DNA from: Pythium myriotylum
Taxonomy: Eukaryota; Oomycota; Peronosporomycetes; Pythiales; Pythiaceae
Assembly: GCA_023091665.1 (NCBI GenBank)
Contig: JALJCQ010000020.1
Span: 1 to 64,000 of the forward strand
Direction of reading: 5' to 3'
Length of the DNA stretch: 64,000 nt
A model generated the notes under the pieces. The model ran no database searches. It was not told the DNA's origin and saw only the letters and a list, made by a program, of their open reading frames with translations. The position numbers and the translations under genes are program-made. Below, piece by piece: positions 10,560 through 20,418 of the stretch (positions within the stretch are counted from its first letter, which is position 1; each line of letters begins with the position of its first letter).

Positions 10560-11817
10560 TGCCCTCGAGGAGGTCGGCAGGGATCCGACCTCTCCACCCT
10601 TCGCTGAGGTATTCCTCGCGAGTGACGCAATCAGCGTCAGGTGGACAGTGTGGGCAGGCTCCTCCCCACACGAAGCAGGGCAAGCCATTACGGCGCGAGC
10701 GCCGGTGGATGCGCATTCCTCCACCAGTTTCGGAGAACCCTTCGAACTTCTCTCGTTGCGACTTGAGCGAAACGAGCCAGGTCTTCATGCCCCTCTTGAC
10801 CTTGACGTTGTCAAGGAATTGATTCCATCCCTGGATCAACGCAGGGAGGTCGCGATCAGTTGGTCTATCGTTGTGACGATAGAAACGCCGTTCGAAAAAG
10901 CATTCGATTAAAAATCGACGGCGCATATCGCGGTCGCGATAGTGGCGCGCGACGTACGGATCGTCTTCGAGCCAACCGCAGTCGAAGAGATCGTACGTCC
11001 GCAAGGGATCGTGCGCACCACTCCATCGGCTGATGTCGTAAGCCGATGGAAGCCAAGATGTGACTTCTGGCACCGAGGATCTCAAGGCTCGATCCTCGGA
11101 CTCTTGAGTCGCGTTGGTGATGATCACCTCACGATCACGTCAATCGTGAGGACTGGGATCTTTCGCGATCTCTCCATCCTCCTTCATCTGCTCGTCCGCC
11201 TCGCTGTACGGTGCCGAGTAGCTGTTCGCCGACCGCTCGGACGACGAGTAGTCGAACAATGGCGATTCTTCAAAAGGACCGCGGGCGGCACGGTCCTCCG
11301 ACTTGGCTTCTTCTTCGCCGTCGCTCTCATCGTAGTCGACGAGCTCCGACAGCGTCGGCGATCGCTCTGCAGGCGCGGCTTTGCGCGCTGCGACGATCAA
11401 CGTCGCAGCGCTCGCCGGCGCCTTCATCTCTTCGTCGCCGTCGGCATCGACGCCGCAGCGCATCTCGGCGTCGGCCGACGGGTCTTCAGTCGTCTTGGAC
11501 GACGGTGGATGACCACCGTCGTTATTCGCCGTGTCTTCAAGTGGCTCGGTCGAGGTGGCGCCCTCGCCGGCCGTCGAATTGTCTTCGACCGCTGCGCTGG
11601 CGAGCGCAGCGGCATCCTCGCTCGCCTGAGCCGCGCTCATGGCGCGCACTGCCATTGCAGCGCGGTAGTCGGCGGTGCTGATGGTCTTCTTGCTCGGGCA
11701 CATTCTCCGAATGGACCGCAACATTGAAGGCGTTGATCGGTGACGATCAACGCCGCGGCTCGCGACTCGCCGTTGGACCAGCTGACCAACAAGTGCTCCC
11801 TGTCGCAAGTCGTTCAA
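10192..11817 (-). pseudogene. Antisense frame inside the retroelement, one TGA
   Basis: Reading opposite to gag, one frame stays open from 11817 to 10192 (about 540 codons) apart from a single TGA at 11142-11140. The N-terminal half is acidic and low-complexity (SELVDYDESDGEEEAKS). The second half has a compact region with aromatic residues (DLFDCGWLEDDPYVARHYRD, FVWGGACPHCPPDADC) including Cys pairs that might bind metal. It begins near the 3-prime LTR, and about 1.26 kb of it lies where the sense strand encodes nothing. I do not recognise the family. The last 120 codons overlap the chromodomain antisense and may be a shadow. Confidence 0.55.
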
Positions 11818-11830
11818 TGCGACTTTCGTC

Positions 11831-11845
11831 TTGAGGGGAGGGTGA
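11831..11845 (+). other. Polypurine tract
   Basis: TTGAGGGGAGGGTGA directly abuts the 3-prime LTR. Its purine richness and position fit the plus-strand primer site of an LTR retroelement. Confidence 0.7.
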
Positions 11846-12180
11846 TGTAACGGGGTGTGCCCATTACATATTACAGACCCATGTCAATGGTGTCCGATAG
11901 GAACATCGTGAACCCATCTGGTTGCGGTGTCTCCTGATTGGATAATATCCTACGATATTATCCCGAGTTCCCATCAATCACGCTAGGGTCTTGTGATTGA
12001 GTGGATGGCAGAAATCCGAGGGCGGATCTGCGAGGTTTTATATACAAAGAGTAGTTTTTTCTAGGTTTCCTAATCCATAAATTCAGTTTCCCATTGCCTG
12101 ATTCAACACAAGTCTCTGTGTTGCGCGCTTCCTACACTGCTCCACAGTGTACGTGACGTAACGAGGTCAGCCTCGTTACA
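11846..12180 (+). repeat. 3-prime LTR of the 8.1-12.2 kb element
   Basis: 335 bp, TGTAACGGGG to CCTCGTTACA, colinear with 8061-8395. Differences cluster in the first 50 bases. Confidence 0.93.
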
Positions 12181-12686
12181 AGAAATTCAACTGGTCCACA
12201 TCGATAGTGCTCTCTTTTTTGCCCCACATCACCACGATTTTGACCTGACGTCCTATCCCAATCATGTCACATAGAAGTCGATTGCCAGATTTTTGTTGCT
12301 AACCTCGCGTCTTTTTATGTGACCCATACAAAAATTTGTTAAACACGTTAGAATACAACATGTTTAAAAAACCCTAATCAGATATGCCCAGTATTGGAGC
12401 CGTCAGATAAGGTACTTCGGGTGCCTCTTAGAGGTATTGCCCTCTCACTTTGTAATTGAGACAAGTCAAGTGGAAAAATGGGAACTGGCACGGGCAAAGA
12501 TGAGGTTTGACACCCCCTACTATGCTCAAAAGGAACTATATCCTCCCGCCCCAGAGGGGGACAAGCAGTAGTTGTTTGCCATTTTGGACTTGATGTTGAA
12601 GTGCCCACAATTATCACACTTCCAATCCAAATTGTAGCATCCAAAAACCGCCCTGCATATTGTCACTTTCATTCGAATTTGTGAGA
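12181..12686. other. Gene-free gap between two retroelements
   Basis: No intact gene. A minus-strand fragment around 12560-12650 reads CDNCGHFN in one frame, which hints at a decayed zinc-knuckle or zinc-ribbon peptide. That is too little to assign. Confidence 0.3.
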
Positions 12687-12691
12687 CCACC

Positions 12692-13169
12692 TGTCTCAGA
12701 AGTGGGGTACTGGGCTCCTGGTGACAAGTACGCGGGCTGGCTGGGTGGTTGGTTGGCTTGGTCTTGGACGAGGTTAGTCGAGGCTAGTTGATTTGAGAGC
12801 AAGTTGAGAAGTGAGATTGATGTTAGAGTTTGTTTTCCTATCCTCTGTGTGGGCCTCTAGGGTGCTCTGTGCCTAGACGTCGTCTGTCCTAGATACCTTA
12901 CTTTCAGTATCCAAAGTTAGCTATATCAACTAATATGTAAGCCCTCCTACAATCTCTTGAATACAGTATGCATAGTCACTACGTCATCACCAATGTGTTG
13001 CAGCCGGGCCAGTATCACCCATTACTCTCGGGATGCTTTTACACCACCCAGTGCATAATCCTTCCAGGACTAATCGTAGTAACTTCGTTCCAGTATAATA
13101 TACTGAAACCAAATCAAGGTCGTTGCCTAACCCTTCTGACGCGAGCCATTCTTTTCTGGCTGCGTCACA
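12692..13169 (-). repeat. 3-prime LTR of the 12.7-19.1 kb element
   Basis: 478 bp. On the plus strand it begins TGTCTCAGAAGTGG and ends TGGCTGCGTCACA. It matches 18652-19129 apart from a T/A change in the terminal octamer and few if any others. Confidence 0.95.
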
Positions 13170-15321
13170 TGACCTCCCTTCGAGAGAAGGCCCCCTGCAC
13201 AGACTTCCAGTATGCTTCGATGAGACTTGGAATCTGCTTCAGGTTTTCAACGGGTTCTCATGTGGCTTGACGTCTTGATTCTCCGAGCCAGTTTATCTTG
13301 TACTGGTCTCTTCCACGAATCTTCCGATGCCCAATGACAGCTTCGATTAGTTGTCCTTCAGTAATGCCGTCCGCAAGCAAAACCTTCGTAGTCTGCTGTT
13401 TGCGTTTGTTATCCTTCATATACGGCTTGAGCAAAGATGTGTGGAAAACGGGATGGATACGAAGATCCTTCGACATGGCAAGCTCATACGAATCTTGATG
13501 GACTTTCTTCACGATGGGGTAGGGTCCGATAAATCTTGGTGCCAATTTGCTTGTCGATGCGAAGCCTTTGTGGCGAATATCAAGATTCTTGCCGTCGAGT
13601 AGCACGAGTTGACCAACTTCAAACTCTTGATGCAGGCGATTCTTGTCATAATACGACTTCATACGCTTTTGTGCTCCACTAAATGCATCTTTTGCCTTCT
13701 TCAAAAACACTTCTTGTCGAAGCAAGAATGTCTGCGCAGCCTTATCCAACTTTTTGAATCCTGGGTCTGCAGCAATATCGTCTGCCATGTATGGAACATA
13801 GCCAAGATCAGCTTCAAAGGGACACATGCCGATCGACGAATGCACTCTGCGGTTGTAGGCGAATTCCGCTAGATGCAAAAATTTATCCCAATCATTCTGG
13901 AACGGGTTCACAACACCTTTGAGATAGTCTTCGATGAAACGATTCGTGCGTTCTGTCTGTCCGTCTGTCTGCGGTCTAAACGCTGAGGAAAGGTTGTGAG
14001 TAGTCTTCAGGATCGATGTCACTGAGGACCAAAATTTCGACGTGAACTTCGAGTCACGATCCGAAACTATTGTCTTGGGCAAGCCATGATCCTTCACATA
14101 ATGCTTCATGAAGAGATCAGCAGTATCTTCTGCCGTGGCGGTTGTGCGCGTTTCGATGAACTTCGCACGCTTGGTCAAACGATCAACTATGACCATAATA
14201 CCATCATGCCCATCTCCAGTTTCTGGTAACGCTACCAAGAAATCCATGGAGATCTCAACCCATCTTCCCGATGGAATACTAAGCGGATTGAGTAGACCTG
14301 GAGGCTTCATCTGCCTCACCTTAATGCGCTGACACATTTCACAAGTGTTCACATAGCGCTGAATGTACTTGGTCATACGAGGCCAATAGTACTTCTTCTG
14401 GACTGCTAGATACGTCTTGAAGTATCCTGGGTGTCCTGCAGTCACAACATCGTGGTTTTGATAAATCACACGATTCTTCAGATCTTCATTGTCGGGGATC
14501 ACGAGTCGAGGTTCTTCATCTTCTTGTGTCTGATAGTAAAGGAGTCCGTCAACTACGCTATACTTTAACACAGTTGAACCATCAGAAATCTTCGTCAAGA
14601 TTTCTCGTGTCTTCTGATCCGACTTGTACAATTTCCTTGTCGCCTCTTCGACAGCAACTGGACTTGACTCGATGGTCGCAACAATCTCTCTATTATATGC
14701 TGCTTTCAGAAGATCATCTAAACTGACTTGAGCAGCTTTATGCTCAAAGTCCGGGTTCCTGGACAAGGCGTCTGCAACGTCATTTGTATGTCCTGGAATC
14801 CACTTGAACTGAGGTTGAAACTCAGCAAGTTCGTTGAACCAACGGGCAATTCTTCTGTTCGTGGTCTTCTGCGTGAGAATAGTCTCAATGCTCTTGTGAT
14901 CAGTCTCTACAACAAATGGACGATCGAGCAAATACACGCGCCAAACTTTCAAGGCATGCATGATTGCGAGAAGTTCTTGTTCACGAACTGGATAATTGAG
15001 TTCAGCCGACTTCATTTTCCGACCAGTGTATGCGATTGGATACTCCAACTCTCCCTCCTTTTGAAACAAGACTCCCCCAATAGCGAAATTGGATGCATCC
15101 ATACGAATCCCAAAAGGTTTCGTGAAGTCCGGAAGTTTCAAAACAGGCGGTGACGATAAGCGAAGTTTGAGTTGTTCGAAGCATGCCAGTTGATGATTAT
15201 TGAGCTCGATGGACTCACTTGATCTCTTTCCCTTGATACACTCATGGAGCGGACCCGCGAACTGAGCAAAGTCCGGGCAGAAACGAGAAACGTACACTGT
15301 TGTACCGAGAAAACTGGCCAA
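13170..15321 (-). pseudogene. Pol, downstream part: RT thumb, RNase H, integrase
   Basis: This frame starts within the end of the reverse transcriptase (SFLGTTVYVSRFCPDFAQF). RNase H follows (IRMDASNFAIGG ... VETDHKSIETI ... VADALSRNPDFE). Integrase has its HHCC zinc finger (TAGHPGYFKTY ... NTCEMCQRIK) and DDE core (SMDFLVALPE, IVSDRDSKFTSKFW, TDGQTERTNRFIEDY). The tail ends in a chromodomain-like segment (AVIGHRKIRGRDQYKINWLG). A TGA at 13260-13258 cuts it where a Trp codon is expected; the same frame stays open for about 28 more codons, into the 3-prime LTR. Confidence 0.92.
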
Positions 15322-17864
15322 TCCTTGATAACCTTGATCTTATCAGGATCCATGCGAACGCCATTCCTTCCAACAAAATTTCCAAGACAAGGAATTTCTG
15401 GAACACAGAACTGACACTTCGACAGCTTGATGTATAACTGTTGCTCTTCACATCTTTGAAGTACTCGATCCAACGCCTCGAGATGCTCATTGATGTCCGT
15501 GCTTCTCGTGTAGACGTAGATATCGTCAAAGTAGATACGCATCACATCGCGCATGTCGCTGAATACTCTTTGAAGAAGTCGATTGAAAGTGCCAGGACTT
15601 CCACTAAGTCCCATGGGAGTTACAAGATACTCGAACAAACCATCAGGCGTTGCAAACGCTGTAAACGGTATATCTTGTTCTCTGAGCTTTACTTGATAGT
15701 AACCCCAAAGCAAATCCATGCATGAAAACCAATAGCTTCCTGACATTGCGTCAAATGTGTCTTCTTTGCGTGGCATAGGAATTGCTGGCAAAATCTTGTT
15801 GTTGTTCAACAGACGAAAGTCATGGACTATTCGCCATTCAACAGCTTTCTTCACACAGAAAGTCGGTGCCGAGAAAGGCGAGGTACTAGGACGAACGATA
15901 CCTGCCTTGACCATTTCCTTGGTCCATTCTTGGATCACCTTACGTTGCTCAGGGCTTTGTCGCCACTGAGGAACTGAGATGGGCTTTGTACCAGGCTTGA
16001 GTTCGATGACATGTTCAATACCTTCACGGACAGGTGGCACAGTGTTCGGTAGCTCCGTTCGAAACACAGTGTCACGACGCTTCCACAGCACATCAAAAGC
16101 TGGGTTGTCCTTCAAAGCTTCCCATCCTTGCTGCTGATACCTAGCAGCTTTCTCCGAGTCGTGTGGATTAATCATAAACACACACTCGACATCTCCCTTG
16201 CGCAGCTCTTTGGCAAGTTTCTTCATGGAGATGAACTTGGTATGACCCAACTCACTATCATGTCCATGTTGACGATAGTAGTTGAAGATCTCACGATTCT
16301 GACTTTGTCTAGCACGACGGCGATTGGTGACAAAGCGAGCGGGACGCGCCGCAGGCGTTCGTAGAACAAGAGGCTCTTCAGGCTGTACACCAGTACGTGG
16401 CGTAAGCTTTAGCTCAGCCCAATCGATGTCGGGATTCTGTTCACGAAGCCATCGCATACCAAGCAAAATGTCTTTGCCTTCAGGGATGGGCATCACCTGA
16501 AACTTAGACGTGATCGTGGGGAAACCGGGAACTTCAAGAGACATCTCCACCATTCGTCGATGGCGGTATACGGTCTGCTCATAACCGAGCTTGACTTCCA
16601 TCAAGTCTTCGACCGTTTCTTGCAAGTCCAACACTTCCACCAGATCTTCTGAGACACCATTCATGCTGCAACCGTTGTCGACGAAGATGGACACATTCTT
16701 CTTCCAATTAGGCTCCTTGAAAGCAAGAGCTTGGACTTCGAGAATCGCGTACAAGTTACCACTAATGTAGTGATTTGACTCCTTGTTCAGAGGACAGTCC
16801 GGAGAGATATGCCCCTTCTTCTTGCACGCATGGCAAGTGGCTTCCTTCTTCCAGTCATCGTTGTTCCTCTGAGAGTCGTGTCCTTTCTTCTTCCACTTGT
16901 TACCTTTCTTCGACTTGGTAGCAGTGCCTGCAGAGTCGTGGTTCAACTTCGATGAGTTCTTCTGACCATTCTGCTTCGGCGGTCTCCCAGAATAATGCGC
17001 AAACTCGAAATTTGTGGCGATCTTGATCGTATCATCCAACGTCTTAGGACTTTCTTCCTTGATCTTTGCGGAAGTCTCAGCACGAAGGCCGTGTTGGAAA
17101 TAGAAACGCTGATCAAGATCCGCGATGGGAAGTTCAGACTGCGAATGCAAGTCCTGAAACTTTGCCACATATTCATGGATCGATCCAGTTTGCTTGAGTT
17201 CAAACATTCGCTCACGAAGGTTGTACTCAAAGTCCAATGGCTTATAGCGCTGACGCAACTTAGCCTTGAACAATTCCCACGTCTTGGGAATCCCCGCAGC
17301 AGCACACTCTACTGCGAAGATCGTCCGAACCCAGTTCTGAACAGACTTTCCCAGATTGCCAGTGACTTCTTCAACAAAGTCTGAGGTCTCAGCATGCATC
17401 ACTGCACGCTTGTTCGAGTAGAAGTCTTCCGTGTTGAAGATCCACAACTCTATGTCTTCGTTGACCTTTCCTTCATACATCGGCGGATCTCGACGACGCG
17501 TAGACCCATGAAGGTTGAGCATCTGGTTGAACTGGTTATTCGTCATCTGCATGAACGCCTGCAACTGCGCCTGGGACTGCTGGTTCTGCTGCTGCATGAA
17601 CATCATGAACTGCTGGAACACTTCCCCTGGAACTTGCCCTCCGGCAAAGTTCCCTTGATTGGCTGGAGCAGCTTGCGGAGCCTGTGGGACTTCTCCTCCC
17701 TGATCTTGAGCGTCTTGATGCTGCATTGGCTCTGCTTGAGTTGAACGGGTTCTTGACGCTGAACGAGCACGTTCAACTTCTTCAGGACCGTTCGATCTGC
17801 TTTGACGACGTGGACGTAGATTTGGTGACTCACGCTCGACTTCTCTAGCACGACGACTAGACAT
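15138..17864 (-). pseudogene. Gag-pol, upstream part: gag, protease, RT
   Basis: The frame is 908 residues long. A Gln-rich N-terminal region (about 80-120) precedes the gag core (WIFNTEDFYSNKRAV). A zinc knuckle follows, CHACKKKGHISPDC. A protease-like site is FVDNGCSMNGVS, with Asp-Asn-Gly in place of Asp-Thr/Ser-Gly. The reverse transcriptase has WRIVHDFRLLNN and the YFDD catalytic box (RIYFDDIYVY). After DKIKVIKDWP the frame goes wrong: the residues that should precede SFLG are missing and the continuation is in another frame (near 15320), so a small deletion separates the two pol parts. Confidence 0.92.
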
Positions 17865-17953
17865 AAGTCGGACTTCTCAGCGTATACGATGTCACCGATG
17901 GATTACTAAGACTATGCTTACGCAATCCAAAAGCAATCAAGTTGAACCGAAAC

Positions 17954-18352
17954 TTAGAAGATTCTACTGACGATTCGGTTTAGAACAAAGATCTCGTCTA
18001 GACGTACTGTCGCGAAGTCTTCGGCCTTGTTCAGGAAGTTGAAAACGGCTTCGAGCTTCTTCTCGTGGTCCTTCTGAAGTTCGTCCGTGGCAAGAGCCGC
18101 ACCGAGCTTGACAAACGCTTTGGTGACGCGCTTCGCCTTCTTGACGGCTTCTACTAGATCGTGCTTGCAGCGAAAGTACTTCTCAGCCGCGTTCGGATCC
18201 CCCTCAACGAGAAAGTTCTCCGTAACGTCGATGCGGCGAGGTACGCACGTCTCTAGCACCACGGGTCGCGATGGATCACCGAGGTTGAGGGACTTGTAGT
18301 TGTTGGCACGTCTCACACGACGAGCCTTCCCTTTCGCAGATGTTCGGGTCAT
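17954..18352 (-). CDS. Possible small leader ORF upstream of gag
   Basis: Between the 5-prime LTR and gag lies a 132-codon frame starting at the ATG 18352 (MTRTSAKGKARRVRRANN). The C-terminal half is charged and helix-prone (HDLVEAVKKAKRVTKAFV, then DELQKDHEKKLEAVFNFL). It is open further upstream to 18571 but the basic start at 18352 is more plausible. I recognise no family. It could be an extra retroelement protein or simply an open leader. Confidence 0.4.
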   Translation of the reverse strand: MTRTSAKGKARRVRRANNYKSLNLGDPSRPVVLETCVPRRIDVTENFLVEGDPNAAEKYFRCKHDLVEAVKKAKRVTKAFVKLGAALATDELQKDHEKKLEAVFNFLNKAEDFATVRLDEIFVLNRIVSRIF

Positions 18353-18651
18353 CCAACGAAGGTTGGTACTACACAGAGCCGGGCGGAAACCAATACAGGT
18401 TCCACTTATGCCAACTTCTAGCTCAGGCAGACCGAGTAAGAGCACTACTGAAACGACCGAGTCTGTCCTCAACTCAGGTGAAGAGGATTTACGGTACGCA
18501 GGAGCACTCAGACTCACGGGACAGGGACTACCACACCACTTGAACTTGGTCTTGACACTGCAGGTTCGCACCCACAGATCCTTGAGCCAGCATAGAACTG
18601 CGAGACTTGATCACCAGTCTTGGCAGAGGACTTGACCAACAAGTACTACCA

Positions 18652-19129
18652 TGTCACAGAAGTGGGGTACTGGGCTCCTGGTGACAAGTACGCGGGCTGG
18701 CTGGGTGGTTGGTTGGCTTGGTCTTGGACGAGGTTAGTCGAGGCTAGTTGATTTGAGAGCAAGTTGAGAAGTGAGATTGATGTTAGAGTTTGTTTTCCTA
18801 TCCTCTGTGTGGGCCTCTAGGGTGCTCTGTGCCTAGACGTCGTCTGTCCTAGATACCTTACTTTCAGTATCCAAAGTTAGCTATATCAACTAATATGTAA
18901 GCCCTCCTACAATCTCTTGAATACAGTATGCATAGTCACTACGTCATCACCAATGTGTTGCAGCCGGGCCAGTATCACCCATTACTCTCGGGATGCTTTT
19001 ACACCACCCAGTGCATAATCCTTCCAGGACTAATCGTAGTAACTTCGTTCCAGTATAATATACTGAAACCAAATCAAGGTCGTTGCCTAACCCTTCTGAC
19101 GCGAGCCATTCTTTTCTGGCTGCGTCACA
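18652..19129 (-). repeat. 5-prime LTR of the 12.7-19.1 kb element
   Basis: 478 bp, on the plus strand TGTCACAGAAGTGG to TGGCTGCGTCACA. On the minus strand the bases next to it read T-GGTAGTACTTGTTGG, the expected place for the primer-binding site. Its start resembles that of the 8.1-12.2 kb element (TGGTAGCACTT), hinting at a shared primer. Confidence 0.95.
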
Positions 19130-19134
19130 CCACC

Positions 19135-19875
19135 CCCAATCGAATCGTTTTGGGCAATCGTTTTCAATTCGGTTCGATTGATATTCAGCCAACCAGAGCT
19201 TTGATTTTGACACATTGAAATCCCTTCTACAAGAGGCTGGACTGCTCATTGGCCTCGCTGATTGTGGTTGGACTCTGCGTTTCGTCGAGGCCTTTTGCTT
19301 TCACGTACGAGTGACTAAGGTGCTTCATAAGCATTGCCCACTCTGAGTAGGTCTTTCGCGTTGCTTTTGAATCAAATGGGTGGAGGCGCCGAAATGGCGG
19401 GTACTTCTCGCCCGCATTGCCAAACCAACATAGCCTCCACGCCGTCCGTGTGTCAACCTGAGGGAAGGCGAAATCCTCAGGGAGGCGATGAAGCTTACCG
19501 TCCTGCTTCCAGAGGTAGACGTAGGTGTCTACGACCGGTTCTGGTCACTGGCTCGGAGCAGTCTACTAATGGATTTGCAAATGTCCCAATGCACCCGCGA
19601 GAATCGGGAGAAGGCTGTGAGTCTCTGCGCGCCGTCACAGTACTGAGACGCATCCGCGTCGCGATCCACAACGCGAATCCCAACGCTCGTGTTGTCCCTT
19701 TTCGAAAACGAAAGCGCGTATTCAAGCCAATCAAATACGGTTACTTCACAACAGCCCATCGGTCTTACGCGTTCCCGACACAAGAGACTCTCTTTGCCTT
19801 CTCTGACTGGCCTAAAACCAAATAAAAATCTATTCGGAAATCTTCCAGTTCCACAAATTTTGGTGAAAACGACAA
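19135..19875. other. No supportable gene
   Basis: A 163-codon open frame (19334-19825, plus) has no recognisable motif and an arginine-rich, low-confidence composition. I see no other structure before the MITE. Confidence 0.35.
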
Positions 19876-19884
19876 TAAACGAAA

Positions 19885-20212
19885 GGCTGAGGCTACAGCC
19901 AGTATATGGGGAGGAAGAATCGACCAAAACGCCAGTATATGCCAGTACATGAATAGTGACATCTTGATCTGAGTATAAGTCACTAACGCGCCTTTCGCGT
20001 GCAGAGCAGTCTTGGTGCATAAAAAGTACCTATTTTGAGCCTTAGAACGCTCTGTTGAGGACTGCAAGCAGCCTCGGGGGCCCAGGATTCATTGGGCGAA
20101 GTCTGGGGCAGTGGGAAGACCTCTACGGAGTTGGCGAGGCCAAAAGTGCACTCGTGTTTTCGCGATTTTGTTGAAAAGTTTTTTACCCCATATACTGGCT
20201 GTAGCCAGGCCC
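19885..20212. mobile_element. MULE-type MITE with 9-bp target duplication
   Basis: A 328-bp element ends in 27-bp inverted repeats (19885-19911 and 20186-20212; 23 of 27 matching, the inner 21 perfect). It is flanked on both sides by TAAACGAAA (19876-19884 and 20213-20221). A 9-bp duplication is characteristic of Mutator-like elements. It has no coding capacity. A partial internal echo of the end motif (GCCAGTATATGCC) lies near 19931. Confidence 0.88.
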
Positions 20213-20418
20213 TAAACGAAATTACATTTACTTGTCAACTTGTCAACTAAACCCCAGATCAACTCCAAGAGATTGACCTGGAAATCGTGGAAGCGCCACT
20301 GGCTCCTGGCAATGCGAGCGCGATATCTAGTCTACGACTTGACTACAATATGGCTCGTATTGAAAAAAAATATTTCGTGAAAACATGATGCTCTCGTAGA
20401 GTTGACTAATGTCGGAGT

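Larger units (their letters stand above)
8061..12180 (+). mobile_element. Ty3/gypsy chromodomain element, internally deleted
   Basis: Two 335-bp LTRs bound a 3.45-kb interior. Gag, protease, the integrase C-terminal tail and a chromodomain are present in that order, but reverse transcriptase, RNase H and the integrase catalytic core are missing. The break lies near 9870-9900, where the protease runs straight into integrase-tail sequence. Flanks are AGAAT on the left and AGAAA on the right, a probable 5-bp target duplication with one change. The copy cannot be autonomous. A long frame on the opposite strand fills the 3-prime interior. Confidence 0.9.
12692..19129 (-). mobile_element. Full-length Ty3/gypsy retrotransposon
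   Basis: The element is 6438 bp with two 478-bp LTRs, TG...CA ends, and a perfect 5-bp target duplication CCACC (12687-12691 and 19130-19134). It lies on the minus strand, so 18652-19129 is the 5-prime LTR. The order gag, protease, reverse transcriptase, RNase H, integrase, chromodomain-like tail is that of Ty3/gypsy. Two lesions disable it: a short deletion with frameshift in pol near 15320, and a stop in the terminal domain. Near-identical LTRs point to recent insertion. Confidence 0.95.

Noticed and set aside
19334..19825. 163-codon plus-strand open frame between retroelement and MITE
   Set aside because: No motif, no promoter match, composition unlike the host genes.
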